From Cylicocyclus nassatus (Eukaryota; Nematoda; Chromadorea; Rhabditida; Strongylidae): DNA of 64,000 nucleotides. This document shows positions 10,101 to 21,045 of the stretch, piece after piece. The translations under genes were made by a program, and so were the position numbers. Under the pieces are notes generated by a model. The model made no database searches. It was not told the origin of the DNA and was given only the letters and a program-made list of their open reading frames with translations. The stretch's first letter is position 1. Every line of letters begins with the position of its first letter. The stretch spans positions 54,479,140 through 54,543,139 of the forward strand of contig CATQJL010000112.1 in the NCBI GenBank assembly GCA_958299035.1. The letters run 5' to 3'.

Positions 10101-12530
10101 CTTTCATAATTTTGAATCTCTGGGAACATTTGCGCTTAAAAATGGCCGTAGAGCGCATATTTTCATTTTTGCTTGTCATGTCCTTTTTTTACGCGCAAAC
10201 GTTGTCGGCAGTGCAAAAGCACTACATTCTGTTTAGCTCATCAAATCTGTTAGTATAATTTTACCATATAGCAAAGCGCGTTTCCCTCTTTTTCACCTCT
10301 TCCCCCCTCCTCTTTCCCTTCCGCATTCTTTTCTTTTTTGTGATATTTCATGAATTTTGATGTTTGAAACATAACCAAGCCACAACTTGCAGAAATTCCG
10401 CATTTTGTCATCTCATGCAGGTGCTCATTTTACCCATCATCATCGGCTGAAGATATCAAATTTCATCGTGAGATGATAGTCTATAGCTCATTATTTACTC
10501 AACTACGGTAGCACTTTATCCCTTCCACATATACAATATACAATATGAAGCAGAAAAACTGTCGCTTATTTTTGTTCTGATTTCTTTAATCTTTCTGGAA
10601 AGCTGAGAGTTTATTTGTGTTTTCTCTGGCAGCGTTTTCTATGTAAATTCTAAGATTTCGTTCTCATAATTCTCTACTTCCATTGCAGTATTTATTTTAT
10701 CGTGGAATTTAATTTTTTTACAATATCCATTCGCCTGCGTATTACTTCCTTTCTATATTCATGTGTGGCGATTTATTCTCTGTGGTAGGCCTTTTATTGG
10801 ATTCATAAATCTTGAATTATTTATGAGAACTGGATACAAAGGCCATAAAACTGCATATGGGGAGAACGACGAATAAATTGTGAGTAGGTGAAAAGGGAAG
10901 GAATGTTCTGGCCAACATTGCGCTAAGAAAACTGAAAAAAAAACTTTATTTAAAAAAAAGCTGATTCCCTCCAAGAATCGCAGGAAGAATTTGAAGCTCA
11001 AGCATCATACGAACATTTTTGGGATTATGGGTTTGTATATGTTATATGTTGAAATAAATTGTAAAGCACAGGCATTTTTTTAAGAAATAATGCAGAAAAT
11101 ATGAGAATATTTTATGTTCCGGAAAATTGAATTGTTGAAAAATTCAAAGCTTAACGCATTTTCTTTAAAAAATAATGCAGACAAAAGTGTGAGAATATTT
11201 TAAGGTCTAAAAACTAAAGAAGTCAATACACATTTCCATTGCACATAAGCCTCTCCTTGTATATGGTTCGAAAAATATGCAAATATGGTCACCACATGTT
11301 TTCAGAACACGTCACTCTTCATGAAAAATTCTAATTTCCCCCCCCCCCCAACACTTCTCTTTTCGATAGTGGAATTCCAAATGTTAGTGGGTCTCTGCGT
11401 ATTGATACGATCCATATTGGCCCGATGTTTGGCCCTACATCTACGCGCAATATTTGTTTTGCTCCACGCCGATCACTTTTCCCCTTCCCCCTTCCCCCCA
11501 TCGATCTCAACCTCGTTCGATTTTCGCTCCGAACATTCTATGGTACCCGACTAGTCGTTATCAGTACTGTCCTCCCGGCCACCCCCGCACCCTGTCAGGC
11601 CGAAGAGGGGGGGGGAAGCGTTTCTGTTTTGATTATATTTGCTTCCCCGTGCTGGTTCCACCCACTCAAAGCACTCGAGGTCTGCTTCGAAGTAACGGGT
11701 TTCTCTTCCGTCGTCTCGCTGCGCTGCGCGTCCGCTTCGACGAGGTCAAGAGGGAATCAGCCAGCCATGGCGGCTTCTTTTGAAGTGATTCTTTCGACGC
11801 CATTTGTACGAATGATAACGCTCTTTTTATGGGAACAGATACATGGCGCTGTCTCCTAGTCGGGTGACAGAAATTTTGCACTTCAGATTTCTTTTTCTTG
11901 CATTTTTCAAAGCACAATAAAAAATTCTCGATTTTTTGTTAGTAAAACTCTTCCCACTTCTTGACCTCAAATTTAGCGACTGCTTTTGTAGCGACGTATA
12001 CCCCATGAATTAGATAGTCCTGCTGAAAATGTTGCTAAACCTAGTAGCCGAACTGATCTGAATCTTTATTTCATCAATATTCAGAGGATCTGAGTCAAGC
12101 CATAATACATCATTTGTTCGCATCTCACAAAATGTTTACCATCAGATTTTCGAATTCATAGAAATCGAATTTTCAGGTATGCAGTCTTTCCTGGGATGTC
12201 ATTCGAATTGATAACTGAAGTTGTTTTGTATCAAGTTCACGTTTTTTGGCCAGAAAAAGCTATCTCATATTGGCTGGTTATTTTGTTTTTTCCACTGATT
12301 CCATTTTGTTATTATTCCTGTCAGCTTTTTCTACGCATAATCTACAGAATAAATGAAGGTCATTCAGATTTTGTCTTGGCTATAGCAAACTATCGCTTTT
12401 ATAAGTATCTTATTTTTGTTAAAAAATTGAGTTTTCATCTGCTCACTCTGAAACTGCGCTGAGTTTTCCGCTATTTTTTTTGCTTCTCCTAATCTATTTG
12501 TTCTCTTTTGTATGCTTGCTTTATCGTTTT
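4190..12530. other. 8.3 kb AT-rich intergenic DNA without supported genes
   Basis: No chain of exons with compatible splice sites was found. Landmarks are a 13-base G tract at 7095-7107 and a 12-base C tract at 11338-11349; a GCACGGCGCTGGCACGG-type dispersed segment near 5556-5605; a short inverted repeat with CTGCAGAGGGTTT arms near 8865-8940; and a single monomer of the tandem-repeat family around 10060-10230. A CpG-rich patch at about 11400-11860 could hold a first exon on the minus strand (a start reading MASKESLQKKPPWLADSLL), but no partner exon was found. Confidence 0.45.
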
Positions 12531-12590
12531 TTAGTGTTCTCTTTTACGAATAAAAAGCAATTAGTGTTCTCTTTTACGAATAAAAAGCAT
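12531..12590. repeat. 30-bp tandem duplication
   Basis: Two adjacent 30-bp units starting TTAGTGTTCTCTTTTACGAA differ only in the last base, a recent local duplication. No function is apparent. Confidence 0.8.
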
Positions 12591-14825
12591 ACTGCTAGCT
12601 AAAAGATGAATATTAATGAAAATTTCCGAATTAGAAGATATCGAGAACATAATTTGATTACATTGTTTTTGGGAAAACCCTATTTGTATGGAGGTACTGC
12701 TACCTACATTTATTTGCTCAAAGCGCTCTTTTCTCATTCCTATGACATTTACAGTGAAATTTTCTTCTTATTGTTAGACACAAATGGTAACATTTCAAGC
12801 TGATTTCTTTTGTAAGGGCATTTTATCGGTAGTGTACTATGGACAACAGGATACCATGTAGATGTCCTAATGTTCTCTCTCTTATCACTTTGCTTTGATT
12901 TAGGCACCAAAGAGCGGATGTCTTTATTACCTTTTGATAAAATGGCGCTTATCTACACTTCTACCTCTGGCCACTCTCGCCAACTGTAATGGTTCATTTC
13001 CAACCTTAAAGTTGATTTTTGCGAAACATCTGCTGACGGAGTTTTTCTAACGCCACTGGAAAAACTTCCGGGAAATGCGCAGCTGACTAACTTTTTCCGT
13101 CATCGTCTTAACATCTGTTATGACTAGCCACTTCTCCGACATGTCAATCCATCATCGTAATGGTTGTCCTGTTATTCTAAGCTATTGAGACGTGTTTTCA
13201 GCGCTCACAAAGAGCAGGCTAAGCAGCCGTTACCTTGGCAACACGAAGTTTTACCCTATTATAGGTATTGTGTGCAATGTCTGCGTCATGAACGGCGTCT
13301 TTTCATGTGCCTTTTGTCAGCGCAAATGCTTAAGTCGATGCTTTTAACCCATTAGCGCAGCAGACGACTTTTTTTATGGTTCGATTCGTTTGTCGGCCAA
13401 AATACAACCTTTTTTCTTAGTCCAATGCCATATTTCTACGGAATTGTCTCGTCGGCAAATATTACCATAAAACTGTTTTTGTTGAACGAACATGTCTTGT
13501 CCTGTCTTAAGTTCTCGCTGCTGTAGTCCAAAATGCGTTCAGAATCACCCATGTGCCAGTCCCGTGCTAGTGCCGTGCCGGCGTCACGGATGCGCCTCCT
13601 ATCGATCGACGACGGTGCTGGCACGGCGCTTTTTGAGCGATTGCATAGGTCGGATTGACTTACTATAAATTTCGAAGACCACAAATCAAAATTCTATAAC
13701 CCTCCCCTCCTCCTCCCCTATACACTGATATTTCTGGGCAAAATCTCTCTTTTCCCCGTCTGCAGTAGCGAATGTTTCATGAAATCTGCGCTCAAGCGCA
13801 TGATATTTGCACAGCTCAACTCTTCCCCTATCTTTTTTCTCAAAGTCATGCCAGAGTTTGCGCTCTTTGAGAAAAAGCTACAGCACACAATTGTGCCGCT
13901 GGGAAAGATTTGAGTTCTGCAGAAGCATGAAATAGCTAGCATCCAACGGGGACAAAAGATCATAAAACCATTTCTTAGCGTTGACTTTCGCACAAATGCA
14001 TACGAGGTGCTCGAAGAAATATCTCTTGAGATATTTTTGTGATAAAATTTAGGAAGACGAGATTTACACAGTTTGGGTAGGCTTATAAAACTTATCGTAG
14101 GCATTTACAAATCCTACATCCATAAATAGATTAGCGATAAAGAGACACACGCTCTTTACAAAAAAAAACATTGTGTAGAAAAACGGCAATCCGCCTAGTC
14201 AATCAACTGAGCAAAAAAATTTGCCATGTCGTTCGACTGTACGTTTATAGTCGAGTCACCCTAATATGTGCAAATGCACATATTGCGTACAACGCCCGTC
14301 ATCACATCCTGGATTCCGTGACCATTTGCCTACATCTTCTGAAAAATTTCAATGAATGTTTTCCTATGCCAAGGCACGACATTCAAATAAAAGCCGCAGA
14401 AAAAGCTTTTGCTCACTAGGAATAATCTTTTGTTGACGTGAGTCATGATGGGACGCCCAATGTGTGCAGTGTGTGCATGCGTGTATATTAGAATCAGATG
14501 AGTTTACAATACGTCTTTCGTCATCTAGCAGGCTCCCGCTTCATTCGGTTCATAATTGGTCAATTCAGTAATTCAATCAATCACGAACCGGCTAGGTGGA
14601 TAAGTCTGGCTCCTATCTTCAACTTGATATGTGAAGTGCACGCGCAGTATCGTACGACTTCTGTGCTTGCAGATTTTAGGGATTGCTTTATGTTTATCAG
14701 TAATAGTAACTTACCATTTCCAAAAACTAAAGTGATTTCAGTAACTTTTGAATAGTAAAAAGTCGTGAAATGGCGCATACAATGTGCGAATTCACACATG
14801 TTTAGAGCTATTCGACTGTGTTATC
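12591..14825. other. Intergenic DNA, dispersed repeat fragments only
   Basis: A GC-rich segment at 13555-13640 (GTGCCGTGCCGGCG, GGTGCTGGCACGGCGC) belongs to the same dispersed family as 5556-5605 and 50838-50945. The palindrome TGTGCAAATGCACA at 14267-14280 and its right flank resemble 15606-15660. No gene is supported. Confidence 0.45.
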
Positions 14826-14997
14826 CTTGCTTCAACCAGATCGGCGGTTGGAAGGCGGGGCTCCGCGACCTAATTAAGGCTAGGAAATGATTAGAGAGCA
14901 TGTCCGCGAGGGAGGCGCAGACTGCGTCGCGGACGTCAGCAGCCGCCTTCTAGATCATGAAGCCCCGCCTTCCAGCCGCTGTCTGGTCGAAGCAAAG
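14826..14997. mobile_element. Palindromic GC-rich MITE, family A copy 2
   Basis: Ends read CTTGCTTC-AACCAG and CTGGTCGAAGCAAAG, with inner GGAAGGCGGGGCT arms on both sides and a core rich in GTCGCGGACG. Same architecture as 3913-4085. Confidence 0.8.
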
Positions 14998-15767
14998 TGT
15001 AATTCACTTCGCATTCCTCTCATCCAGGATTCTTTGGCTTGCTGCTTGATCTCATAGAAATTGCAGCAATAAAAGCAATTAAGATAAGTTATAGCCGCGC
15101 TATAAAGACACTTGAATGCACTTATGCACTTTATAGATACTCCTGCAAACTTTTTATTCCCCAAATCTTCTTTCTTGCAACCTTTCGCTGTGTAAATCCA
15201 GATGTCATCGGTCCGCACTTTCCCCTGTGTAAAATTCTAATCAGATTTACCAAACCACCAACAAGATACGATTGCGTGCAGTGAATGTACTCTGGTTCCC
15301 ATCGAGTGTGTGTACTTTTTCCAACGAAAGCACTTCGATGAGAGTGGCGTGGGGCGCCCGAACTTGTAACATATTGCCAGCAGTTAGGATTTATTCGATG
15401 GGATGGGATGAGATAGCATTTCTCACATTTTTCTTTTTTTTGTGCAGTTGCACAATGTTGGTGGGTTGGTCGCAGCAGAAATAAACGGTTCTTGCGGTTT
15501 ACAAGAGACAGCAAAGGAAAAGTATGGACTACCATGACTTTTGCACAGACATTAACTATTAAGTAAAAAGTGACTTCAGTAGTCAAGCACTTCTTAGCCG
15601 ATAGATGTGTAAATGCACAATCGTTCGCACTGCTCGTCAAATCCAGGGATCGTGAGTCGTTTAATGTAAAGAATCGTTTTGCGTAAGTCTCAGCGTTACG
15701 TTTAACAGTTCATATAGGGCATTCACAGAATCGTGAAGATGGCGGCAATCGGGCGCGTTGCGTATCA

Positions 15768-15936
15768 TTTGATTCGACTGGAATGGCTGCTGGAAGGCGG
15801 GGCTTCGTAACCTAGTCAGGGCTAAATGATCAGAGAGCACGCGCGCGAGAGAGACGTAGACTGCGTCGCGAGCGCGAGCGGCATTAATTAGGTCACAAAG
15901 CCCCGCCTCTCAGCCGTCAATCCAGGTGAATCAAAG
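15768..15936. mobile_element. Palindromic GC-rich MITE, family A copy 3
   Basis: TTTGATTCGACTGG at the left and CCAGGTGAATCAAAG at the right, with inner GGAAGGCGGGGCTTC and AAGCCCCGCCTCTCAG arms and a CGCGCGCGAGAGAG core. About 770 bp from copy 2. Confidence 0.8.
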
Positions 15937-17089
15937 GTTCCCAGTTTCGGCTCAAATGTTCTTGGCTTTTACCTCTATTCAAATTATTTTTTTTGTATGT
16001 ATCATGTAGCTGTTGGATACTTTTATTGGCTGAGTTCAGCAATTAAGTGATAGCTGATATTTGAGTATCTTTACTTCTTATGAGGTCTGGGCGGGCGCGA
16101 AGGTCAATTTCGTCGCCGCGATTTCATGAAGGGCTCATACTTGCACTTTTACGTGTTTTGGACTGATTAGTACTTGGAATCCGCGAGAAAACATGTTAAC
16201 GCTTGTTAAACTGTATGCAAAGCGTGTCGAGCCTCCTAGCCACGAATAGATTGACTTTTAAGGAAATCTTCAATTGTTATTCATCTCCTTGAAACAAACA
16301 AAAACTAAGAAATAGAAAAAAGTACTCCATCTTAAGACTTCGTCCTTGTGACTATAGTACCAAGATTTCACGCGCAATGCGAAGATAAGGACTGCAATTG
16401 CACATATTGGGATGCACATGACTCAACTATAATTTTTTGTTTTGCATCTACGAAAAACTTCTCCATCTTTAGGTTGTAAATAATCGTAACCGTACTACAA
16501 AGGGATTCGTGTTCGGTGTAACGTCTTTCGTAAGAATTCTCCGACAATCTTCCAACGTAACCATAAATTTTCCTGATTCCTAGCGGTATTTACCATTCTC
16601 ACAGAGACGCATTCTGAAGCACGCATCATTGCGTTTCGACCTTGATTTTAGTCGAGCCGAGTGATACAGGCAGGTTTGACTATGTGTAATGTAAATTTAC
16701 ATGGAGGTCTTATGACTCTTTTTATCTCGTGATTATTTTATCTGCGTATTTATCTCTTATGTTTATTAGGAAATTGGTTAAATATCACAAGAAGTGGGTG
16801 ATGATGCGTCCGCATGAATGCTTTTTCCGTTCGCAATAAATTTATGTTACGTAATACCAGCCGTACATGTTGTTTACATTCACATTTTAGCCTGATTTTG
16901 AGGACAGTCATTTCACTTGACTGGTTTCAACTCGTCAGAGCTCGGCAAGCTTTCTTGTCTCATTTTTCGCCACCGCATAGTGTCGCGCGCAACTAGGTCC
17001 TATATGGAAATGCTTGAACTGCATTACGGTCGTCTAAATTGGCCTACATATCTTTTTTCTCATTTTTTATTGATTTCGCTATTATTTAT

Positions 17090-18178
17090 GGGATCGGCCA
17101 TACTATTCCTGCTATTCCTACGACTCCTGCGATTCCTGCGATTCCTGTGAGTCCCGCACAGTTTAAAGGATATTCGTTGACGACAGCCCCGTTTGGTGCA
17201 TTTACACCACCGCGGGCGTGCTTTTTTGAAGCCTTTCCAGCTTTACAGTATGCTATAGCGCGCAGGGAATTCGCAGCTCGCAGCACCCCTGTCCTTTAAC
17301 CTCTTCCGCATTTCTCATCTTTTTTTTTTCCTTTTTTATCTTCAGTTCAGGCACTTGCTCGTCAGTTACTCATTCTCCTTTTCTTTAAAGTTGTCTCGGT
17401 CGAGCATTCTACAGATTCTGCTTTGATGGATACTGAAAGAGCAGGAGAAAAAGTTTTGGTACAGTTATTGAGTTCATGCTCCTTTTTACATATCATACAA
17501 ACATTTTTAGAATTGTAAACTATCGTCCCTGCATAGTTAGGGGAAAGAATTTGCTTTCTTCATGAGCAGTGATGGCTATCATGCCTTCTCCTCAAATGAG
17601 ACCACTGAAATGTTTATTTTAGCACGCCTACATGTTTCCTTGATGTAGAAGTGCTGAAACAGCCACTTCAGCAGTCTCTCTTAATAAAAAAAGGCAAATT
17701 ATTATGAAACACTGAAGAAACATTGCATTCCCAAAAATAGCCACGATATCCGCCATTGCAGCTTTGAATAAACCTCATTATTCCTTCCGATTCTTTCCGG
17801 AACAATGATTTTGCGTTTATGAGAATGTGTAACTGCCTAAAATGAAAATTAAGGAGAAAAACGATGTGAAATACTCAAACAACAAAAAGAGTTTAAAGGA
17901 CGGGCACGCTGTGAGATGCGAATACCCCGCGCAGCTGCAGCCTACTGTAAAGCTGGAAAGGCTTCAAAAAGGCACGCCCGTGGTGGTGTAATTGCACGAA
18001 ACGGGGCTGTCGTCAACGAATATCCTTTATACGCCGCTCAAATGAGCGCGTGTTGCGTGTTACGTGTTATTTTACGCAACACGCGCTCATTTAAGCGGCG
18101 TCTAAACTGTGCGGGACTCACAGGAGTCGCAGGAATCGCAGGAGTCGTAGGAATAGCAGGAATAGTATGGCCGATCCC
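17090..18178. mobile_element. 1.1-kb inverted-arm element, family D copy 1
   Basis: Long inverted arms: left about 17090-17300, right about 17891-18178. The extreme ends are GGGATCGGCCATACTATTCC and its complement. Each arm carries tandem 9-bp units of the GGAATCGCA type next to the end, then conserved blocks. The middle (17301-17890) is AT-rich and has no transposase frame. Flanks suggest TA or TAT target duplication. The right arm holds an extra hairpin absent from the left arm. Ala/Ile/Gly-rich frames across the arms come from the 9-bp units and are not genes. Confidence 0.75.
18032..18103. mobile_element. Hairpin insertion nested in the right arm of the family D element
   Basis: A near-perfect palindrome of about 70 bp (arms GCCGCTCAAATGAGCGCG and CGCGCTCATTTAAGCGGC) interrupts the right arm. 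The left arm shows the uninterrupted site (CCTTTAAACTG in the same orientation), so this is a filled versus empty site pair with a TA or TTA duplication. Confidence 0.7.
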
Positions 18179-18695
18179 TATCACTTCGTATCGTGTTTAC
18201 ATATACTTCAATTCTTTATTCTTTCACCTTTTATTTCTGTTCTTTTCTGAATAGAAGTTTTCTTGGAATACAGTATTCATTGAACCTTTGACATGACTAT
18301 AATAAGTTCCGTTGTATAGGTGAATGAAGTTTTAGGGACATAACAATAGATTCAATCATGTGATTCAATTTTGATATGAACTGACGTCGATTGCACAGCT
18401 GTTCAATGGGTTACGTATCGCTGGTGTCAGTATCAAACTGAAGCACTTGATATAGATTCGACTGGGATCATTCGAAACATTCTGTTTTCTGGATTTACTA
18501 CATTTTCCTTCTTTTTGATGATCTTATCATCAAAGAACAACGATTGCTTAACTTAATTTTCCTCAGAGGCGGCATGCACTCAAATGTTCGTCTTCCATGT
18601 TTTTCTCATTCCGTGGCCATTCTGTGGCCTTGATTAGAATGAAGTGGAAAATGTTCAAAGCCCCAAAAAAATCCCGTTTCTGTTTCTTCTTATCC

Positions 18696-18906
18696 TGAAG
18701 GCACGGGCTACTTAGAGCACCTGGGTGGGCGGAGTTTGATAGGGCGGGCGTGGCTTGATGGCACTTTCGCGGGTTTTCAGTCTATTTTTTCCATTTCTAG
18801 GCCACATTAGCGGACGGACCAACGCAGATGCCCTATTTTTCTAGGGCCGTCTTGTGGGTGTAGTAGTAATCGGGGAGCATAGATTTTGCCCGAACGCTGC
18901 CTTCAA
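18696..18906. mobile_element. Degenerate TTAA-type MITE
   Basis: Starts GAAGGCACGGGC and ends CGAACGCTGCCTTCAA. Internal blocks GGGTGGGCGGAG, TTTCGCGGGTTTTCAG and TAGATTTTGCC also occur in the copy at 35248-35417, so the two belong to one subfamily. The TTAA target is mutated on both sides. Confidence 0.55.
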
Positions 18907-19689
18907 TAAGTTTATGCGTTCCTATAAGTAGGAGCGAAGTAGTTCTTCTCTTCGTCCTATTTCCGTATAAGTAAAGTTGGAGCGAATATACAGCCAGCAA
19001 TTAGCATCATCTATGGTGCATCTTTGCATGATGTTGGCTCAGTTTTCCCTCTTCGATCGAAGCAAAGCCTAATGCAAGCCTCGAGCTTCACGCTTTCTGA
19101 GCATGTTGACCGAATTTCTTTGTTCTGTTGACACCGTGTATCATATTTACAACAAAAACGACATGGAATTTGCTCTTGAGCGCCATAGCGCCCTCATGTA
19201 CATCTACTGCTCATATCTTTTGTGATGTTGGAGAAAGATTGTCATTGGCTATTGTATAAAATTCCCCCAAAGTTATACAGGTTCCGGGCTTTTTGCTGTC
19301 ATATATAGTTGACTGGATCCTAACAGTCATTTGTGCAATTGCACAAAACACACGTGTGCGCGGAACATTCAAATCAATCTAACATTTGCAAGATTGTATT
19401 CAGCAGATTAAGGCAAGAGGAGTTTAAAAAAGAGCGATTCAAATTTGCCCGAAGAATTATCAAATCTTGCTTTGGTTTTTATGCAAGAACAATAAATTTC
19501 AATCAAATATATCCTAGTAATTTTTACAATTCATGTAGTGTACTGTGATGGTTTACAACACTTCTTGAAAAAATGATTTTTGGGCGTCATTGTAGGCTCA
19601 ATAGCCATTTTTTACCTGCTAATATTGTTATACAAGCATAACAGTTTTCTACACTAATATTGTCGAAGGGCCACTATACTAAACAACTA

Positions 19690-19986
19690 GTTAACTTACC
19701 CGGCTCCGCCCGGCCCTGTCATTATTATATTCGTAATCAGCATGCTCGATTACCCCCCTGTGCCAACTCCCAGCCCCGTAGCTCACATTTTGCAAAAAAT
19801 CGATAAAATCGATATCGATCGATGATGAAAAGTAGCCTATGGCACCCGCCGGGGCTCGAAGTGTATGTGTGCCAAGTTTGGTCCGGATCGGTTCAGAAAT
19901 GGAATTTTCTATTCGGAACATACGTACAGACAGACAGACAGACAGACATACAGACAGACAAACAGACATTCAGCTTTATATATAAG
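19690..19986 (+). mobile_element. RTE-like or SINE 3' tail, 5' truncated
   Basis: Opens TTAACTTACCCGGCTCCGCC, contains GTGCCAAGTTTGGTCCGGAT followed by CGGTTCAG, then a GACA microsatellite (19926-19970) and CTTTATATATAAGA. The order of a GTGCCAA-TTTGGT block, a GATCGGTTCAG block, tetranucleotide repeats and TTTATATATA is characteristic of 3' ends of RTE-type LINEs and their SINEs in many invertebrates. No ORF is present, as expected for a 5'-truncated copy. Confidence 0.6.
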
Positions 19987-20820
19987 ATTGCTAGATCTGC
20001 ATACTATTTATAGCAAACTTGACGCTGTATATCGTGTCAATTTTGTTCAAAAACTTGCGCGTTAAAATCTCTAGAGTGCAAAAAATGTTCACGAAACAAT
20101 GAATGGCCGTTCTTTGAGCTCAAGTGTTGTCGGCCATTGTCATGGCAATTTTTTGCATTTAAGTGTTATCGATGGGTTACTATTATAATCACCAACCATC
20201 ACACTATACGCACGCCTAATACTTGAACATCAATCTTTGGATTCACATCCATTCATGCATGTCTCTTTCTCCTTTTTCTCAGTATCTAAGAAATTATTGA
20301 TGTCTTTTCCGCTGCTTTCATTCATTTGTGACATCTTATGTCCACCAACAGATGGTGATGCTTTCAGTCGTGGCTAATACGACCCATGTTCAAATAAAGG
20401 GTCATTAATCTGCCGTCAAGGTCACGATAACATGACACTCTGTGACCATTTGTAGCCTAACAATAATTCTTTGTGGCAAAACTGTAACATCTCTTTTAGC
20501 AGTTATAATGACACTTGTAAATAAGACCTTGTTGTAACCATCAAATGAGAAGTGGGTGGTCATAGACGATGTACTTCGTTGCGTTTTAGCTACCTACGGT
20601 AGTATTCATTTCAGCTGTCATCTACGTGATTGCACTGTCTTCTGGAATTTGACCCGGTGCGTTTTTCCACTTTTATAGAGTTTTCAAATTGCTTTTTTTT
20701 CATTTCTTTAGTTCTTAAAAATTGATAGTATTAAATATTTTGAAACTAGGATATTCGAAAACGCTTTATGTCGTCCATTTAACGGGTTTATACCTGTGTC
20801 TTTTGGATTATTTGCGTATA

Positions 20821-21045
20821 GGGCCGGGCATACTTCAGGGGTTTCGGTGGCGACGCGATTTGGCAAGATTCCAGTTGTCCATAACTCACTGTAAGAACAT
20901 TTCAAATGTACAGGAGATGGGGCAATTTATCAATACGTGAATTATACACACTGGGCATGTGCAGTTTGCTAGTATTGAGTATGAAGACTTCTGGCAAAAT
21001 GCCAAATCGCGTCGCGACTGAAATCGCGTGAAGTATGCTCGACCC
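20821..21045. mobile_element. 225-bp MITE with arms of about 42 bp
   Basis: Left arm 20825-20866 (CGGGCATACTTCA...GACGCGATTTGGCA) and right arm 21000-21042 (TGCCAAATCGCGTC...GAAGTATGCTCG) are inverted copies separated by about 130 bp. No coding sequence. Confidence 0.7.

Noticed and set aside
11425..11859. 144-codon plus-strand frame and overlapping frames
   Set aside because: A GC-rich patch lacks stops in several frames at once; no one frame is favoured.
15131..15640. 169-codon minus-strand frame
   Set aside because: Composition looks random, no domain, contains repeat-like flanks of the TGTGCA palindromes, and competing frames exist on the plus strand.
17039..18254. Ala/Ile/Gly/Val-rich frames on both strands
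   Set aside because: Produced by 9-bp GGAATCGCA repeats in transposon arms.
19691..20065. Frames with Cys-Leu-Ser-Val or Thr-Asp-Arg-Gln runs
   Set aside because: Translations of the GACA microsatellite in the RTE-like tail.
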